A stretch of 64,000 nucleotides of DNA, taken from assembly GCA_027924645.1 (NCBI GenBank), contig BSBN01000495.1:930001-994000 (forward strand), given 5' to 3'. The position numbers and the translations under genes were made by a program. The stretch's first letter is position 1. Each line of letters starts with the position of its first letter. A model generated the notes under the pieces. It worked only from the letters and a program-made list of their open reading frames with translations, searched no databases and was not told the origin of the DNA. The DNA comes from Cunninghamia lanceolata. Lineage: Eukaryota > Streptophyta > Pinopsida > Cupressales > Cupressaceae. Below are positions 1-11,480 of the stretch, piece by piece.

Positions 1-480
1 GGACCATGAGGCCATGTTGGACGCCCATCCCAAGATAGGTCCAATATTACCTTGTATATTCTATATAAATAGGTGTTTGGAGAGGGAGTTGTATCATAGG
101 TTTACAGGTACTGTTATGCCACCGGATTGACTCCAAACATGAGTGTCAAAGACCATTGAAGCTTGTATTGCAAGTGTATTGTAAACAACTTTCTGTTTTG
201 ATAATACATTGTGCAGGTTTCTGAGTGTGGGTTTTTTCACCTGATAAGGGTTTTCCCCACCGTATATCTTTGTCTCTCTTCTTTTGTCTTCTTTCTAGTT
301 CATGTGTATTGCTACAATATCTCATTTACATGTTCTATGTTGTTTTAGTTTTAAGGATTAATTTGAATTTGCATATCCCTCTCATTAGATTAGTGTATGA
401 AGCATTTTACGCACACCTAGCTTCCTTTCATTGTATACATCACTCTTTAAAATGACATTTATTGTTAAAAACTAGTTATC
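1..480 (+). repeat. Probable 3' part (R/U5-like) of an LTR
   Basis: The segment has a TATA-like stretch near 61-68 (ctatataaat), a T-rich transcript-like region, and the phrase gggttttttcacctgataag followed by ggttttccccaccg at about 228-262. That wording is typical of the R/U5 region of plant copia-type LTRs; compare 43265-43300 in this window. The left part lies outside the window and no partner LTR is visible, so both ends are undefined. The ORF at 225-455 looks incidental. Confidence 0.35.
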
Positions 481-672
481 AAAGGAGATGTAAAAAGAAA
501 TGCAATTTGATTCCAAAAGTTTAGACAAATCTATATTTAGAATCTATAGAAAAAAGTCACAAATCACTAGTTTGCATCATCTTCAAATTCCTCACAGTTT
601 AGCAGCTATGGGTAAGTGCAAGAAGATGAGTATACATTTCGTTGAAGTCTTCCACGGATGGAAAATGCTACT

Positions 673-910
673 TGGAATGGGTACTTGTTTTGAAAATAAT
701 GGGTGTCCATTTAGGATTGGGCTCTCGAAGAAAAATAGGTACCCATTATGAAACGGGTACCACGAGTACCCATTTTCAAAAGGTATTATTTTTTTTTTAA
801 ACATGCCTATGGCTATTTTTTATTTTTAGAAACAGGTACTAGTTATTTTTATAATAGTCACCCATTCTGAATGGGCACCCATTTAGAATGGGTACCCATT
901 TCTAAAATTT
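673..910. repeat. Cluster of GGGTACCCATT-type short inverted repeats
   Basis: The motif atgggtac / gtacccat occurs repeatedly in both orientations (for example about 676, 739, 755, 767, 859, 873, 884 and 893). Adjacent copies can pair as small hairpins, such as acccattctgaatgggc at about 859. No terminal repeats or target duplication could be drawn, so I cannot assign it to an element class. Confidence 0.5.
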
Positions 911-1725
911 TGAAATTTCAAACTCACCAATTTTCATTGGTTTTAGGCTTGGAAACCCAAGCCTTATCTTTGGACCTACAACTAGGAGACCATGAAAACA
1001 ATAAGAGAAAAAACTAGTTTCACCACTATGGCTGACGACTTTTTTTTTCAGAATCTTTTAAGAAGATTAAAACCCATTGTATATATGAAAGTCTAGTTTC
1101 AAATATGTAATTTTTTATACTATTGGACATAATTATCTATTTATTAATTATTATTTTTAAACAAAGAGACTCATAAACCTAAAATAACCTACGTTACTAT
1201 TTTTTTAATAACTTTTTATTTTGAAAGTTTCTTGAAAAAAATTATGTCTGACCAATCTAGACATCATTCTCTACATGATGAAAAAAAATAGTGAATTGAT
1301 TAATTTAGCTCATATTATGTTGGTTGTATATGAGGGGTTTAAAAAACACTAATTAGGGTCATTTAAAAATTAATAAAAAAAATATGTATCAAAAAATTAC
1401 AAACAAATATCCTGACCAAAATTCAACATCTTGTGCATCATTACACAAAAGGAATTAGAAAAATGCCTTCATTTAGGTCAAATTATGTTGGTCGTACACA
1501 TGCATGCTTTGGCAAAAAATAGGGGACTTTTAAAAAGCTACTTTTTGTACATCCTATAGAAAACCAACTTTCTTCATCTGGGTATTAGAACAAATTACAT
1601 ATTTGAAAACTAGAAACAAAATCCTACATTTCTTATTTTTACATCATCTTAATATTTTATGTGCAAATACTTCAAATTTTCACTCCAAGTATGACAAAAA
1701 AATTTTAAAAAAAGAAAAACACTTC

Positions 1726-1745
1726 CACTTTTTGGCCAAAAAGTG
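1726..1745. repeat. Perfect 20-bp palindrome
   Basis: CACTTTTTGGCCAAAAAGTG equals its own reverse complement. A second half-copy, ggccaaaaagtgta, lies at about 1827-1840. It may be a foldback remnant or chance; no flanking gene suggests regulation. Confidence 0.7.
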
Positions 1746-2735
1746 TATCCTTCTTCTTGCACTTACCCCTATAGGTGTCTGAAAGTGAAGATTTAGTTCA
1801 AAATGTTCATTTCAATGTCAAGTTTGGCCAAAAAGTGTAACTCAATATTGTGGGATCAGCCACATTAAGAATTTTGAATGTTTGTATTTGTTTCATGTCA
1901 AAATTTAATAATAGGGGATTCAAATTCATAATGTTTAAAGACTTATGAATCATTTGTTGGGACTTGGGTGATATTCACCTTCAAAGAGTTCTTATAGGAA
2001 GAGCTTCTAGAATACAATGCAATGAAATGAGATGAGTTATAGATGTTATGGTACATACATGTTGGTTCATATGTGGTGATGTTCTTGTAATAAGATGCAA
2101 TATAGCATACATGTTGGCTTACATGTGGTAATGTTGTCATAGTAACCACAAATCATTTGAAGAAGAAATCACAACCACATATGAAAAAAATGTCACTGGA
2201 AACATGAATGAGGATGCAAGAGCACCTGTGGTAGAGCTAGAGTTCATGCAACACAATCTTAGAATAGTATACTATTCTGTAAGATGGAACAAGATGCTAG
2301 AAGCAGTCATAAAGTGATGTTATGTTTATATGTCCTATTACAAGCATGGAAAATTCAAAAGGTTACCAAAGCCCATGCCACCAAAACAAAAAAAATAATT
2401 AAAAAAAAATGGTATGGGTACCCAAACAAAAAGCAATGCATCCAAATGAAGCATCGAAATCCCAAGGCAACCCCAAATCCTAGACATCTTGCTCCCCATT
2501 TAAAAATCCCACAACTCCTAAGTCTATTTGGGTCCCTAAATCCCCAAATCGACAATCCCCATTACTTCCCACATCCCCCTCCCAATCAAAATCTTCAAAA
2601 TATAATTTGGTGTGTGCAACCATTGGTCATGGTTCCCCTCCACTCCAAGGCATTTCCTCATGCACCCATCTCCCTATCATGCATATCTCCTACATCACGT
2701 TCATATGGTCCATGCTTTTGCATAATACATATCAT

Positions 2736-3083
2736 GTCGTTAAGGGCATGGTTCGGTGGTCAAGTCGCTCAGTTGTAGTGGCGGCCACCAAGGTTCAAAC
2801 CCTTGTATGGCCAACGCGCTCGTAGGTCATGCCTTCCTTCACTGGGCTATCATGCTCACAGGCTAAGTTTACCTCCATTGGGCTGGCGTGCTCACAGGTT
2901 GTGTACCTTCGCTAGGCCAATGAGCTGATGAGTTTGGCCAAACCTAATGGGTGATAATGCCCATTGGGGACGGAGACCCCCTAGTTGTGGTCTTAGGTGA
3001 TAAAGCCAATGGGAAGAGATCCCCCATAAGGGTCTCTCTGGGCCCAGACCAGTTTAAAAACCTGGGTACTCCCAATAAAAAAA
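2736..3083 (+). mobile_element. tRNA-derived SINE candidate
   Basis: The head contains an A-box-like ggttcggtggtcaag at about 2750 and a perfect B-box-like GGTTCAAACC at about 2792, spaced as in a pol III internal promoter. A GC-richer body follows with repeated tgctcacagg and gggctggcg wording, and the sequence ends in aataaaaaaac at about 3073-3085. Sequences just outside (cataatacatatcat at 2721-2735 and cataatccacatcat at 3084-3098) could be a diverged target duplication, but the right side is part of a local cataatcca repeat, so this is weak. The head does not fold as a full tRNA gene. Class assignment is inference from promoter boxes and tail. Confidence 0.55.
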
Positions 3084-3948
3084 CATAATCCACATCATAA
3101 TCCATGCCATAATCCAACTCATAATCCACATCATAATACACTATCCTCCATTTCCATCTCATGCAATCATCTACCAACATCCATGCACATAATGACACTC
3201 GACATGGTCCATGTGCAACAAATATCAAACATGAGGCATTATCCTCCTTGCTATGGAAATAGATGCTTGAGTCCGCATCCCATCCAAAAAGCAAAAAAGA
3301 AAAAAAAAAGAAAAAAAAAGAAAAAAATAGTAAAGAAAAAATTTCGTCCAATGGTGAAAACTACTCCTTGTGGCACCTTAGGAAAGTACCATGATGAAAA
3401 CCTCTTGTGGGTGTCATGCCTAGTCCCTTTTCCATCCATTTGTATACTATATTTGGGGTCCCCGAAAATCATGCCTTTCCTCCATCCATCCATAACATCC
3501 TTTTATCCAATCTATTATGTATCCTTATCTTATCATATTTTTATCCACCATCTCCCTATCTATCCTATCGTCTCTCATCCATCCTATCCATTGTATCTTC
3601 CACCTAGTCCTATTGTGATTCCCTAAAGCATGCTTTAGACACCTCTTGACATACTATGAAGTCCACCCATCCCTTCCAAGCATTCTCCCTATCGTGCATC
3701 CTCCTAAGTATCACCTCGCCTTATCATCACATTTCAAATCCCTCCAACCATCCATCACAAACCTCTCATCCATTGCATCCATTATCTCCTATCTTTTTAT
3801 CCTTTTGGGTTAGTCTCCTCACAATGTAGTGCAACATTTTCCTGGATTGTCGGGCATATGTGGGGAGATAAAGGCAAGGTTAGGAGAGGTATGACAGGGT
3901 GAGTCTAAGGAAGCTAATAGGAATCTAGGGAGAAAAAAACATTATAAA
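3084..3948. other. Low-complexity spacer (cataatcca, poly-purine and CCATCC repeats)
   Basis: The segment holds short repeats of cataatcca(c/t) at 3084-3145, an A/G-only tract at about 3293-3330, and many tccatcc/ccatcc words at 3430-3800. ORFs on both strands (such as 2944-3351 minus and 3183-3626 plus) are composed of these biased words and show no domain. I see no gene. Confidence 0.55.
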
Positions 3949-4802
3949 AAATTGGAAATGAGAGATGATGGTATCTATGGGGCATCAAGCCTGTCCCATG
4001 TGGATGAGAGATCTTATATTTCAGGACCCAAATGGCCAAGAGAGAGCTAATCCTATACATTTGGCTGCACTTGAAAGTAAGGAATTTCTATCTATTGTTG
4101 TCATGCCCTCTTAGCATCCTGTTTTAATTTTTTTTTATAGAAATAGGCACTAACATTTACATAAGTACCCTTGTTCATTTGGTTCATAGTTTATCATGAT
4201 TTTGAAAGGAGTGTACCAAGATACAACAAATTTAGAATAAATATGCTCATGGATCTTCTTACAAAGTGGCAAGACCTTACTAATGATAAAGAAACCATTA
4301 AATTTCTTCACAAGGTTTATGGTAATGATGTTAAAAATCTAGACTTACTGGTTGAACAAATGACAAAAAAAAGATTATCAAAAATTGGAAATGAGGGGAT
4401 GATGGTATCTATGGGGCATCAAGCCTGTCCCATGTGGATGAGAGATCTTATATTTCAAGACCCAGATGGCCAAGAGAGAGTTGATCCCATAGTTTTGGTT
4501 GCATTTGAAAGTTAGGAATTTCTATCTATTGTTGTCATGCCCTCTTAGCATCCTATTTTTTAAAAAATTATACAAATTGGCGCTAACGTTTTGATAAGTA
4601 TCCTTGTTCATTTGGTTCATAGTTTACCATGATCATGAAAGGAGTGTACCAAAATACAAAAAAATGGAAGAAATATGCTCATGGTTCCAATTACAAAGCG
4701 GCAATACCTTATCGATGATAAAGAAGCCATTGAATTTCTTCACGAGGGTTATGGTAATGATGTTGGAAATCTAGACTTGCTGGTTGAACAAATGGCAACA
4801 AG
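3949..4802 (+). pseudogene. alpha-DOX: Alpha-dioxygenase (fatty-acid alpha-DOX) pseudogene fragment, tandemly duplicated exon pair
   Basis: Two consecutive copies (period about 430 bp) encode the same two exon pieces. Exon A reads KIGNEGMMVSMGHQACPMWM then RDLIFQDPDGQERVDP; exon B reads YHDFERSVPRYNKFRINML, then FLHKVYGNDVKNLDLLVEQM. These match the part of plant alpha-DOX (heme enzymes that oxygenate fatty acids at carbon 2) that follows the catalytic-tyrosine region. In copy 1 exon A ends at 4076, an intron with GTAAGG donor and CATAG acceptor spans 4077-4189, and exon B starts at 4190 in the phase that restores ALE-I-Y. Copy 2 has exon A to about 4510, acceptor before 4623, and exon B ending at an AG|GT donor at 4802/4803. 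Copy 1 exon A has a 1-nt loss near 3960; both lack about 8 residues of the family's sequence after MGHQAC. Copy 2's donor is GTTAGG and its exon B has a frameshift. Upstream catalytic exons are not visible. It cannot make an enzyme. Confidence 0.82.
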
Positions 4803-5119
4803 GTTAATTACTAATCTCAGCTCTTTAGGTTTTTGCTTTTGTGATACTTCATATTTTGTGCTTCATATATTTATATTAATTCAAGCATGGGTGTAATATA
4901 GAACTAATTCAACTTAATTTTATTTTTACTGATCTGACTTGTTTATGATCTATTTAAATTGCATTCTTAAAGAGTTAATATCTATTTGCACATATTGTTG
5001 AACAAATCGTGTGTTTTTCAAACACTCCTTTTATGGCTATTTGTTTTTCAAGGAAATTTTGTCAATCCATAAGATTTCTTCTCTCTGTGCATTCCCAAAC
5101 AATAATTGTACATAGTATA
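4803..5119. other. Probable intron remnant downstream of alpha-DOX exon B
   Basis: Sequence after the GT at 4803 is AT-rich, has stops in every frame, and carries no recognisable next alpha-DOX exon. It grades into the duplicated block at 5120. Confidence 0.45.
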
Positions 5120-5746
5120 AATTGTTCCCAATATATTTGAGGCATGACACCAATTGAAATCTGAGTAGCAAACCCAAGGTTAGCTTTCCATAATTTTGGT
5201 TCCATGTTACCATTTTTATGCACAGCAAGTTAATAGAATAAGGATTTACAGTCTCGAATGCTTCATTTGAAAGTAATAAAAATCTATTCAACAATCCATT
5301 CAGTGCATCCAATTTTGTTTTAAAGTTTATCATAGTAGTAGTATGTAGTCACTCAAACTATTACATTGCTATTTATTACACAACATTATGTAGTTGAAAA
5401 ACCATATTTCTGAATTGCAAAACATAGCATGATAGATGAGACCAACTAAAATCTGAGCAATTTTTGAATGACATTTGTGGAGCAAATCTAATGTTATCTT
5501 TCCATAATTTTGATTCCATGTTACCATTCTTATGCATGACAAGTTAAAAGAATAAGGATTTACAGTCTCGAATGCTTAGTTTGGAAGTTCCAAAATTTTG
5601 TTTAACAATCCACTCAATGCATCCAATTTTGTGTCAAAGTTTGTCATAGTAATAGTATGTAGTCACTCAAACTATTACATAGATATTTATTACACAATAG
5701 AATGTAGTTAAAAAACCATATTTCTAAATTGCAAAACATAGCATGA
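5120..5746. repeat. Direct tandem duplication, period about 314 bp
   Basis: Two diverged copies share long words: ggatttacagtctcgaatgc (about 5241 and 5557), gtatgtagtcactcaaacta (5341 and 5655), and gcaaaacatagcatga (about 5417 and 5731). A minus-strand ORF at 5037-5333 lies in copy 1 but is broken in copy 2 and matches nothing I know. It abuts the duplicated alpha-DOX unit, so this stretch has had several local duplications. Confidence 0.8.
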
Positions 5747-5837
5747 CAACTGATGCCATAGACAATTTCAAGAAGGATGTAGCAGAAAACTGGTTACATA
5801 AATATACGCAAGAGGAGCCACTATATTCTGAGAATTT

Positions 5838-6066
5838 ATACTCCCATGCAATGCCTATAAATCACAAATTACACTACCTTCCTCAAACAATGCAATGCCA
5901 ACAAGTCATAAAATACAAACACTTCTCAAAAAACATTTACTTTACAAATAGATACTCCCTTACAATGCCTATAAATCACAAATTACACTACCTTCCTCAA
6001 ACAATGCAATGCCAACAAGTCAAGAAACACAAACACTTCTCAAAAAACATTTACTTTACAAATAGC
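5838..6066. repeat. Tandem duplication of a 114-bp unit
   Basis: The unit begins tactccc, then atgcctataaatcacaaatt (5851 and 5965), and ends in catttactttacaaatag. The two copies are almost identical, so this duplication is younger than the 314-bp one beside it. 114 is a multiple of three, so the plus-strand ORF at 5743-6120 reads through both copies, but it has no recognisable domain. Confidence 0.85.
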
Positions 6067-6689
6067 CTATTGACAAAACTGTTGTGCATTCACCTCGTAC
6101 AATTGCTAGTGACTATGTAATCGTGGCCTTTCATTATTGTACTTGTGTTTATTTTATTTCTCGATTGTAGAGCCTATACAAATAAGTTGTATCTGAATAG
6201 GAGGGTTTTTTAATTGACATATTGCCTTTCTAGTTGGCATTTGTTTTCAAGTTTTCTTCCTTTTCCCTACAAGTGTGAAGCAAATTCATTGAAAACTGAA
6301 TGAAGAGCTAGCTTCTAAAATCCCAGAGGTCATTTTGCAAGCCGTGTCCCACATTTACAAAACTTTCCATGTTGATGTAGGTTTGCATGTAGGTGTAGTA
6401 TACAAGTACAAATCTAAACATCAATAGGTTTGGCATGCCCAATAGGACACAAGTCAAAGGCTTCAATCTAAGCCTTGCTTGATCATTGATCTACATTTTG
6501 TGATTTTGGTAGTATATCACAAAAACATCAGCTCATAGGAGCATACATCTTCCACTTGGTGACTCTGTTGGTGACTTCATCAATCAGAATATCTAAAATC
6601 TTCATATGAATATTCCAGTAAGAATTTTTTCATTTGTGTCTTGGTATTCAAGTGGTCCATTGCAACAACAACCAAGATGTTAGATTCTT
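6067..6689. other. Spacer, no gene recognised
   Basis: AT-rich sequence with no ORF of note. It may include the decayed upstream part (primer site and 5' leader) of the gag-like pseudogene that follows, but no LTR or primer site can be drawn. Confidence 0.4.
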
Positions 6690-8590
6690 GAATCTACATT
6701 AAAGGAATTACCTCATTTTCATGGAGATGGTTCAGTCACTCCTGTAGATCATATCCAAGATATTACAAATTTATGCAATATTCATAATATCACTACTAAG
6801 AATCTAGCTCTCCAATTGGTCACTTTATCTCTCAAGGGTAAAGCACATGAGTGGTTTAGAACTTTACAACTAGATCAATTGCAAGATATGATCAACTTGG
6901 AAAACTTCACTTCAATCAATTCCAAGAGAAGCTGGATACTAGCTCACTCATCTAAAGTCTTATCACAATCAAGAGGTATCCCATAGAAGGGATGTATGAT
7001 TTCAATACATGATTTGACAAGGTATGCAAAAGGCTTCCAATTAATAACAAACTAACCCTTGGTTTTGCATTTCTATATTTTTGAGAGCTCTAGATTCTAA
7101 ATTGCTATCACAATACAAGTTCAAGGGGGTGAAACCTTGCTACAATCATATATTCTAGCTATTAGAGCTAAAATAATCCTTATAGAAGCTGGTAAGCTTC
7201 TTCCTTTTCCTATGAAATCATTGATTGCTCAAGAGAATCCCTCTTCCCAAGTTGTCACATATGATCAAATACAATTTTGTACCTCTCTACCCACCCCCTA
7301 CTAATTTTCTTGATCTAAAGAAGTAGCTAAAGTGAAAAATCTTGTAAAACTCTTTTCTCACGAGCCTAATGAACTAAAATGTCAATGCATGTACCAAACT
7401 AACCCAAATTTCCATGATTTAGAGACCTCAAGGATAACAATATGCATGTAATTAGCCTATAGGAAAACCCCTTCCTCATTCACAAAAAATGCTCAATTAC
7501 TTTGAAATATGTGCTTCTCAAGATCCTATGGTTTCTTGGTCAAAATCATAGCCAATAGAAGTGCTCAATCAAGTGTTTTGTCAATTTGATATTAAAGGGG
7601 AATGCCATCAAAACTCAAGTTTCAAAGATCACAAAATAGAAGAACATGTTTTTTATCTAGTGTTTTCAGCAAATCACAATCATGCACATACAGAAAATAT
7701 GGAAACATGCACAAAAATAAACCCTCTAATTTTGGTTCATTTGAAGGGTTTTCTCATGCCTTTTATGAGATGCATGGAAGTTGAATGCAAATCTTACATG
7801 GTAAAAATCTTCAGTTGTAGAGAGTGCTTGTGCAATACCATTCAGAGGTAAAATCAAATGAAGAAGAGGCTGAGGAATGTTTTGATGATGATGAATTTAC
7901 AAATGCTCTAGAAGCTAAAAAGTGATCAAATGATAATGGAAACTCCATATCTCATTTAGAATAAGTCTTGTAGGATATTATAATAGAGACTACAAAGAAT
8001 GATTGCATTGATTTATTTGATGAGCTTGCACATATTTTAAGAGATGATGTAGAAAAGATTGAGCATATGGAAGAGTATACTAAAGATCTATTCTTGGTTA
8101 TTCAATAGGTATATCACCTTCTTTATAAAGGAGATTACACCATAGAGCACATTCATGGATTCTTTTCAAAGCATATTTTACATTATCATGAAGAGAGCAC
8201 AAATGAGGTATGTGGATATTTTGAAGATAAAATGGACCCATTCACCATCATCAAAGATGGAAATTTACTCTTTTGTGAAGAAGACCATCAAATGCACTCA
8301 AAGCATTCTTATCATAGCATTTCAAAGGTCATTTGCATTAATAAAGAGTTGCATGTGGGTAGCAATCACATAAAGTTATTTGTTCAAGAAGGGATCCCAA
8401 CAAGATTCAGGAGTCTCATGGGTAGCGTCATTTCCTTCAAGCCATGTGTTGGCTTATTATTGAATAACAAGCATGACGAACAACATGCAAATGAAATGGA
8501 AAATGGTTTTAGATCATCAAGTAGTTCCAAGTGCAATCAAGAGCACAAGATCCAACACATGGTGTTCCCTTCCCACTCTACCAAATAAAG
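6690..8590 (+). pseudogene. Decayed retrotransposon gag-like polyprotein
   Basis: Conceptual translation from about 6695 reads ELPHFHGDGSVTPVDHIQD, then LALQLVTLSLKGKAHEWFRT. This is the wording of retrotransposon Gag capsid domains: a Phe-His-Gly lead-in and a SLKGKAxxWF core. Downstream, frames switch repeatedly (pieces at 7561-7851, 7602-7784 and 8232-8588). A recurring FxSKHILHYHEESTNEV segment near 8165 and an acidic stretch near 7860 suggest one long ancestral frame. No zinc knuckle, protease or RT motif could be found. No LTRs or TSD are evident, so class is limited to LTR-retrotransposon gag-like. Confidence 0.55.
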
Positions 8591-10526
8591 ATCAATATGC
8601 ACACTAAAGAAAGTGGTGTCATAGATGGAGAGAGAAGATGCCAAAACATAGAAAGGTGAAGAGGTATAATTTCCTTTTATGTTTCTTTGTACAGTTTATT
8701 TGGTCTATCGTCATTTCTGAATTGATTACATGAAATGAGATCATTAAGCAGGGAGCTTGTTTTGCAACACTTGTGAATGGGCATGTCCCCATATTTCTAG
8801 TTTTACATGATATTTTGATTTTAAAAATAAGTTGCAATTCACAACATTAGGTTTTTCATTTCAATTTGGTTTTGATAAGCACAATTACATTGGTTAGAAT
8901 GTGTGATGCAAAGGTCAAGTGGTTTGTCAGTTGAGGGTAGTTTGCAGTGTGTTAGTGTTGACTATAGGATTTTGGTTTAGGCTTCTATATTTGTGCATGG
9001 CATGTTGGCATTAGGAACATTTAAAACATTGGTCTAAAGAGTTATGTATTGATTTGAATCTTCAACATGACGGTAGGTGTATTGAATATGGTTCAAAGTC
9101 GATGGGATTCAACCGACATTATAGCATAGTCAAAAATGTTAATGTTACTCGTCTATGCTAAGCAAATTATACAATACAAAAATATTAGGTAAAAAAAGGA
9201 AAATTAAGTTAGGCAATTCATTTTGCATAGGTAGTATGTTTTCTTTTCCAAAAAACTACATGGAAATAAGAAAGCATGCCCATGAATTGTGATTAAGTTT
9301 TATGCTTTTTAGTCCTTTTAAAGATTTTCGCCTATAATCGTATTGAATGTCTTTTCCATGTGGGTTTTTAATTACATCGAAGGCATTTCCTCTATGAGGT
9401 GAACTGGCCTATTGGAAATGATCGACAACAAAAATAGCATCCTGGACGATGCAAGATGATGAAAATAATCTGGGCCATTCAGATTTTCATTGCCGCTTTT
9501 TTTGTTTTCTGTTGTCGTTGTCCATTTAATGGCTGGTTTTAGTTTCTTTTTCCTGACTCCTCGTGGCCCGCCGACCGCAATTTCTAACATTTACCATTTT
9601 AAGTTAACAAATTTTGATTTCATCCAGTTTACCAGCCTCTCCTTCTGTCATAGGTGCCTATCTCTAAATACAATTAATTAAAGACATCATCAATAGTTTT
9701 CAACAAATTCACACTAAAATGTCATAATTGTTTAGCCATTTTAGTTGAAGAATGATAAAATACTTTTGTCAAAATGTTATCTAAATATTTTAATTTTCTT
9801 TTATGAAGCATACAACTGTTGCACCCCTATAAATGTTTAAATTAACTATTATATTAAATATTTTAAATGCATATAAATATTAATAAAGTGTTAAATACAT
9901 ATATTTAATATAATCCAACATTTATATATATTTTTATATATTGTTCATTTCATATAATATTAATATATTTCATATTTATATATATTTATTAATCAATTAT
10001 ATTTATTTTATATATAAAATACCATATAATTATTATATCTATTATATATTATATACTTTATAATCTATATTATTAAATATAGAAATAATATAATATAGTT
10101 AATAAGTATAAATATAATATGATATATAATATAGATAAATAAATAATCTTTTTAATTATTTTTTTCCAAAAAAATTACAGTTTCTTAAAAATATAATATA
10201 TTATAAATTAAAATAATTTCTTATATTTTGGTCATATTATTTAGTCTAATAAATTTTTAAGATATAAAAAAAATCATATAAAAACTTAATTTTATATATA
10301 TAATATATAATATAATATAATATATTTTAATAAAAATAATACTATATTGGAAATTTATATATTTTTTAAGATATTTATTTTTACATATTTATTTTAATTA
10401 TATACTATAGGTTTGTTAGATATTTTAAATATAATATAGTAGAGAGAGGAGACATAGGAGAAGAAAGAAGGGGTTGAATAGAGAGAGATAGAGAAATGGA
10501 CATATATTCATTCTAACCTTGGTTTC
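8591..10526. other. Spacer with extreme AT-rich segment (about 9820-10440)
   Basis: 8591-9820 has no recognisable gene. 9327-9383 resembles 30312-30365 (attgaatg, then tttttccacgtgggtgttta-like wording), so a short dispersed repeat is present. From about 9820 to 10440 the sequence is nearly pure A/T (tatata, aatata words), then turns into GA-rich sequence at 10440-10500. The same AT/GA style resumes at 27063, showing that the gypsy element inserted into one AT/GA-rich tract. Confidence 0.6.
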
Positions 10527-10814
10527 TGTTGTGATGCTCACAACACACCCCATTTTACTCCTTAGCAAAATAAGGACCCCTATTGTGGTTTTGCTTTTGC
10601 TTTTGTGTGTGGGTCTGTTGGGTGGCAAAAGGGAAAAGAGAGTGAAAGTTACAAACCTTGTTGAAAATTAAAAAAATAAGCATTGAGTACCAAAGCAGAA
10701 TATGGGTGGATTCCTTGTCAAAAATGAGTGAGGGTTGCTTTTTGAACCATGTTAAAATTTGCAATATTTTGCAAGTTAAGAGTGTTTTGGTAAAATGTAC
10801 AATGGGAGGGTTTG

Positions 10815-11480
10815 TACTTTGTATATACAAAGTCCTTTGTATATCGGATTGCATATACAAGGTCCTTTGTATACAAGGTCGCTTGCATATAAAGTCCTTT
10901 GTATATCACTTGCATACAAAGTTGTTTGCATATACAAGTCGCATGTGGAGGTCATTGGGTTTCTAAGTCATTTTACTTGTATGCACTTTGTTAAACATTC
11001 TATCTATACATACAAGTCAGGACCGAAACATTTCAAAGTTTGAATGAATAAATAGTTAAGTCTGATGAATGCATAAACTGTTTGTATGTTAGGCAAAAGT
11101 AAAATATACAAGGCTATATATGCATGCCATGGACTCGACGGAGTTAAGGGTTTAAATGAGTATTTCGGTCAAATCCGTTGAATGTATTGTATGTGAGTAT
11201 GTTCGGCAAAACACAATATACAATGGGATATACAACACTTTATACATGTCGCGGAACCGAAATAACTATGAAGTAAAGTTTTATGGTTGTATATTTCGGG
11301 CTTTGTATGTTTCGAGACATACAAAACAAAATATACAAGGTGGAATGCAAGGCCAGAACCAAAATGATTATGAAATAACGTTAAGTTGTTGTATACTTCG
11401 CACTTTGTATGTATGTTTCAAAACATACAAGGAAGATATACAAGGCTTTATACATACAACATGGAATCCAAGAAAGATTA
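10815..11480. repeat. Palindrome array (TACAAAG / CTTTGTA) in LTR U3
   Basis: 10823-10844 is an inverted repeat, atatacaaag-tc-ctttgtatat. Variants recur about every 25-45 bp to 10940, and longer-spaced forms such as tttgtatgtttcgagacata-caaa (about 11300) continue to 11480. The same array occurs in the 3' LTR at 19117-19750. Position at the start of the LTR suggests promoter or enhancer repeats; that function is inference. Confidence 0.75.

Larger units (their letters stand above)
481..2735. other. AT-rich spacer, no gene recognised
   Basis: No reading frame here resembles a known protein. The stretch contains the GGGTACCC-like cluster at 673-910, a perfect 20-bp palindrome at 1726-1745, and a short duplication with a period near 53 bp (catacatgttgg at about 2054 and 2107). 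Weak repeated wording around 1240-1350 and 1410-1510 suggests an old duplicated element. The ORF at 2284-2778 runs into the SINE candidate and shows no domain. Confidence 0.5.

Noticed and set aside
2743..2815. A functional tRNA gene
   Set aside because: Only the promoter boxes are tRNA-like; acceptor and anticodon stems do not pair and a longer SINE body follows.
7561..8588. Host genes at 7561-7851 and 8232-8588
   Set aside because: They fall in a series of broken frames continuing from a gag-like domain and show no own domain or gene signals.
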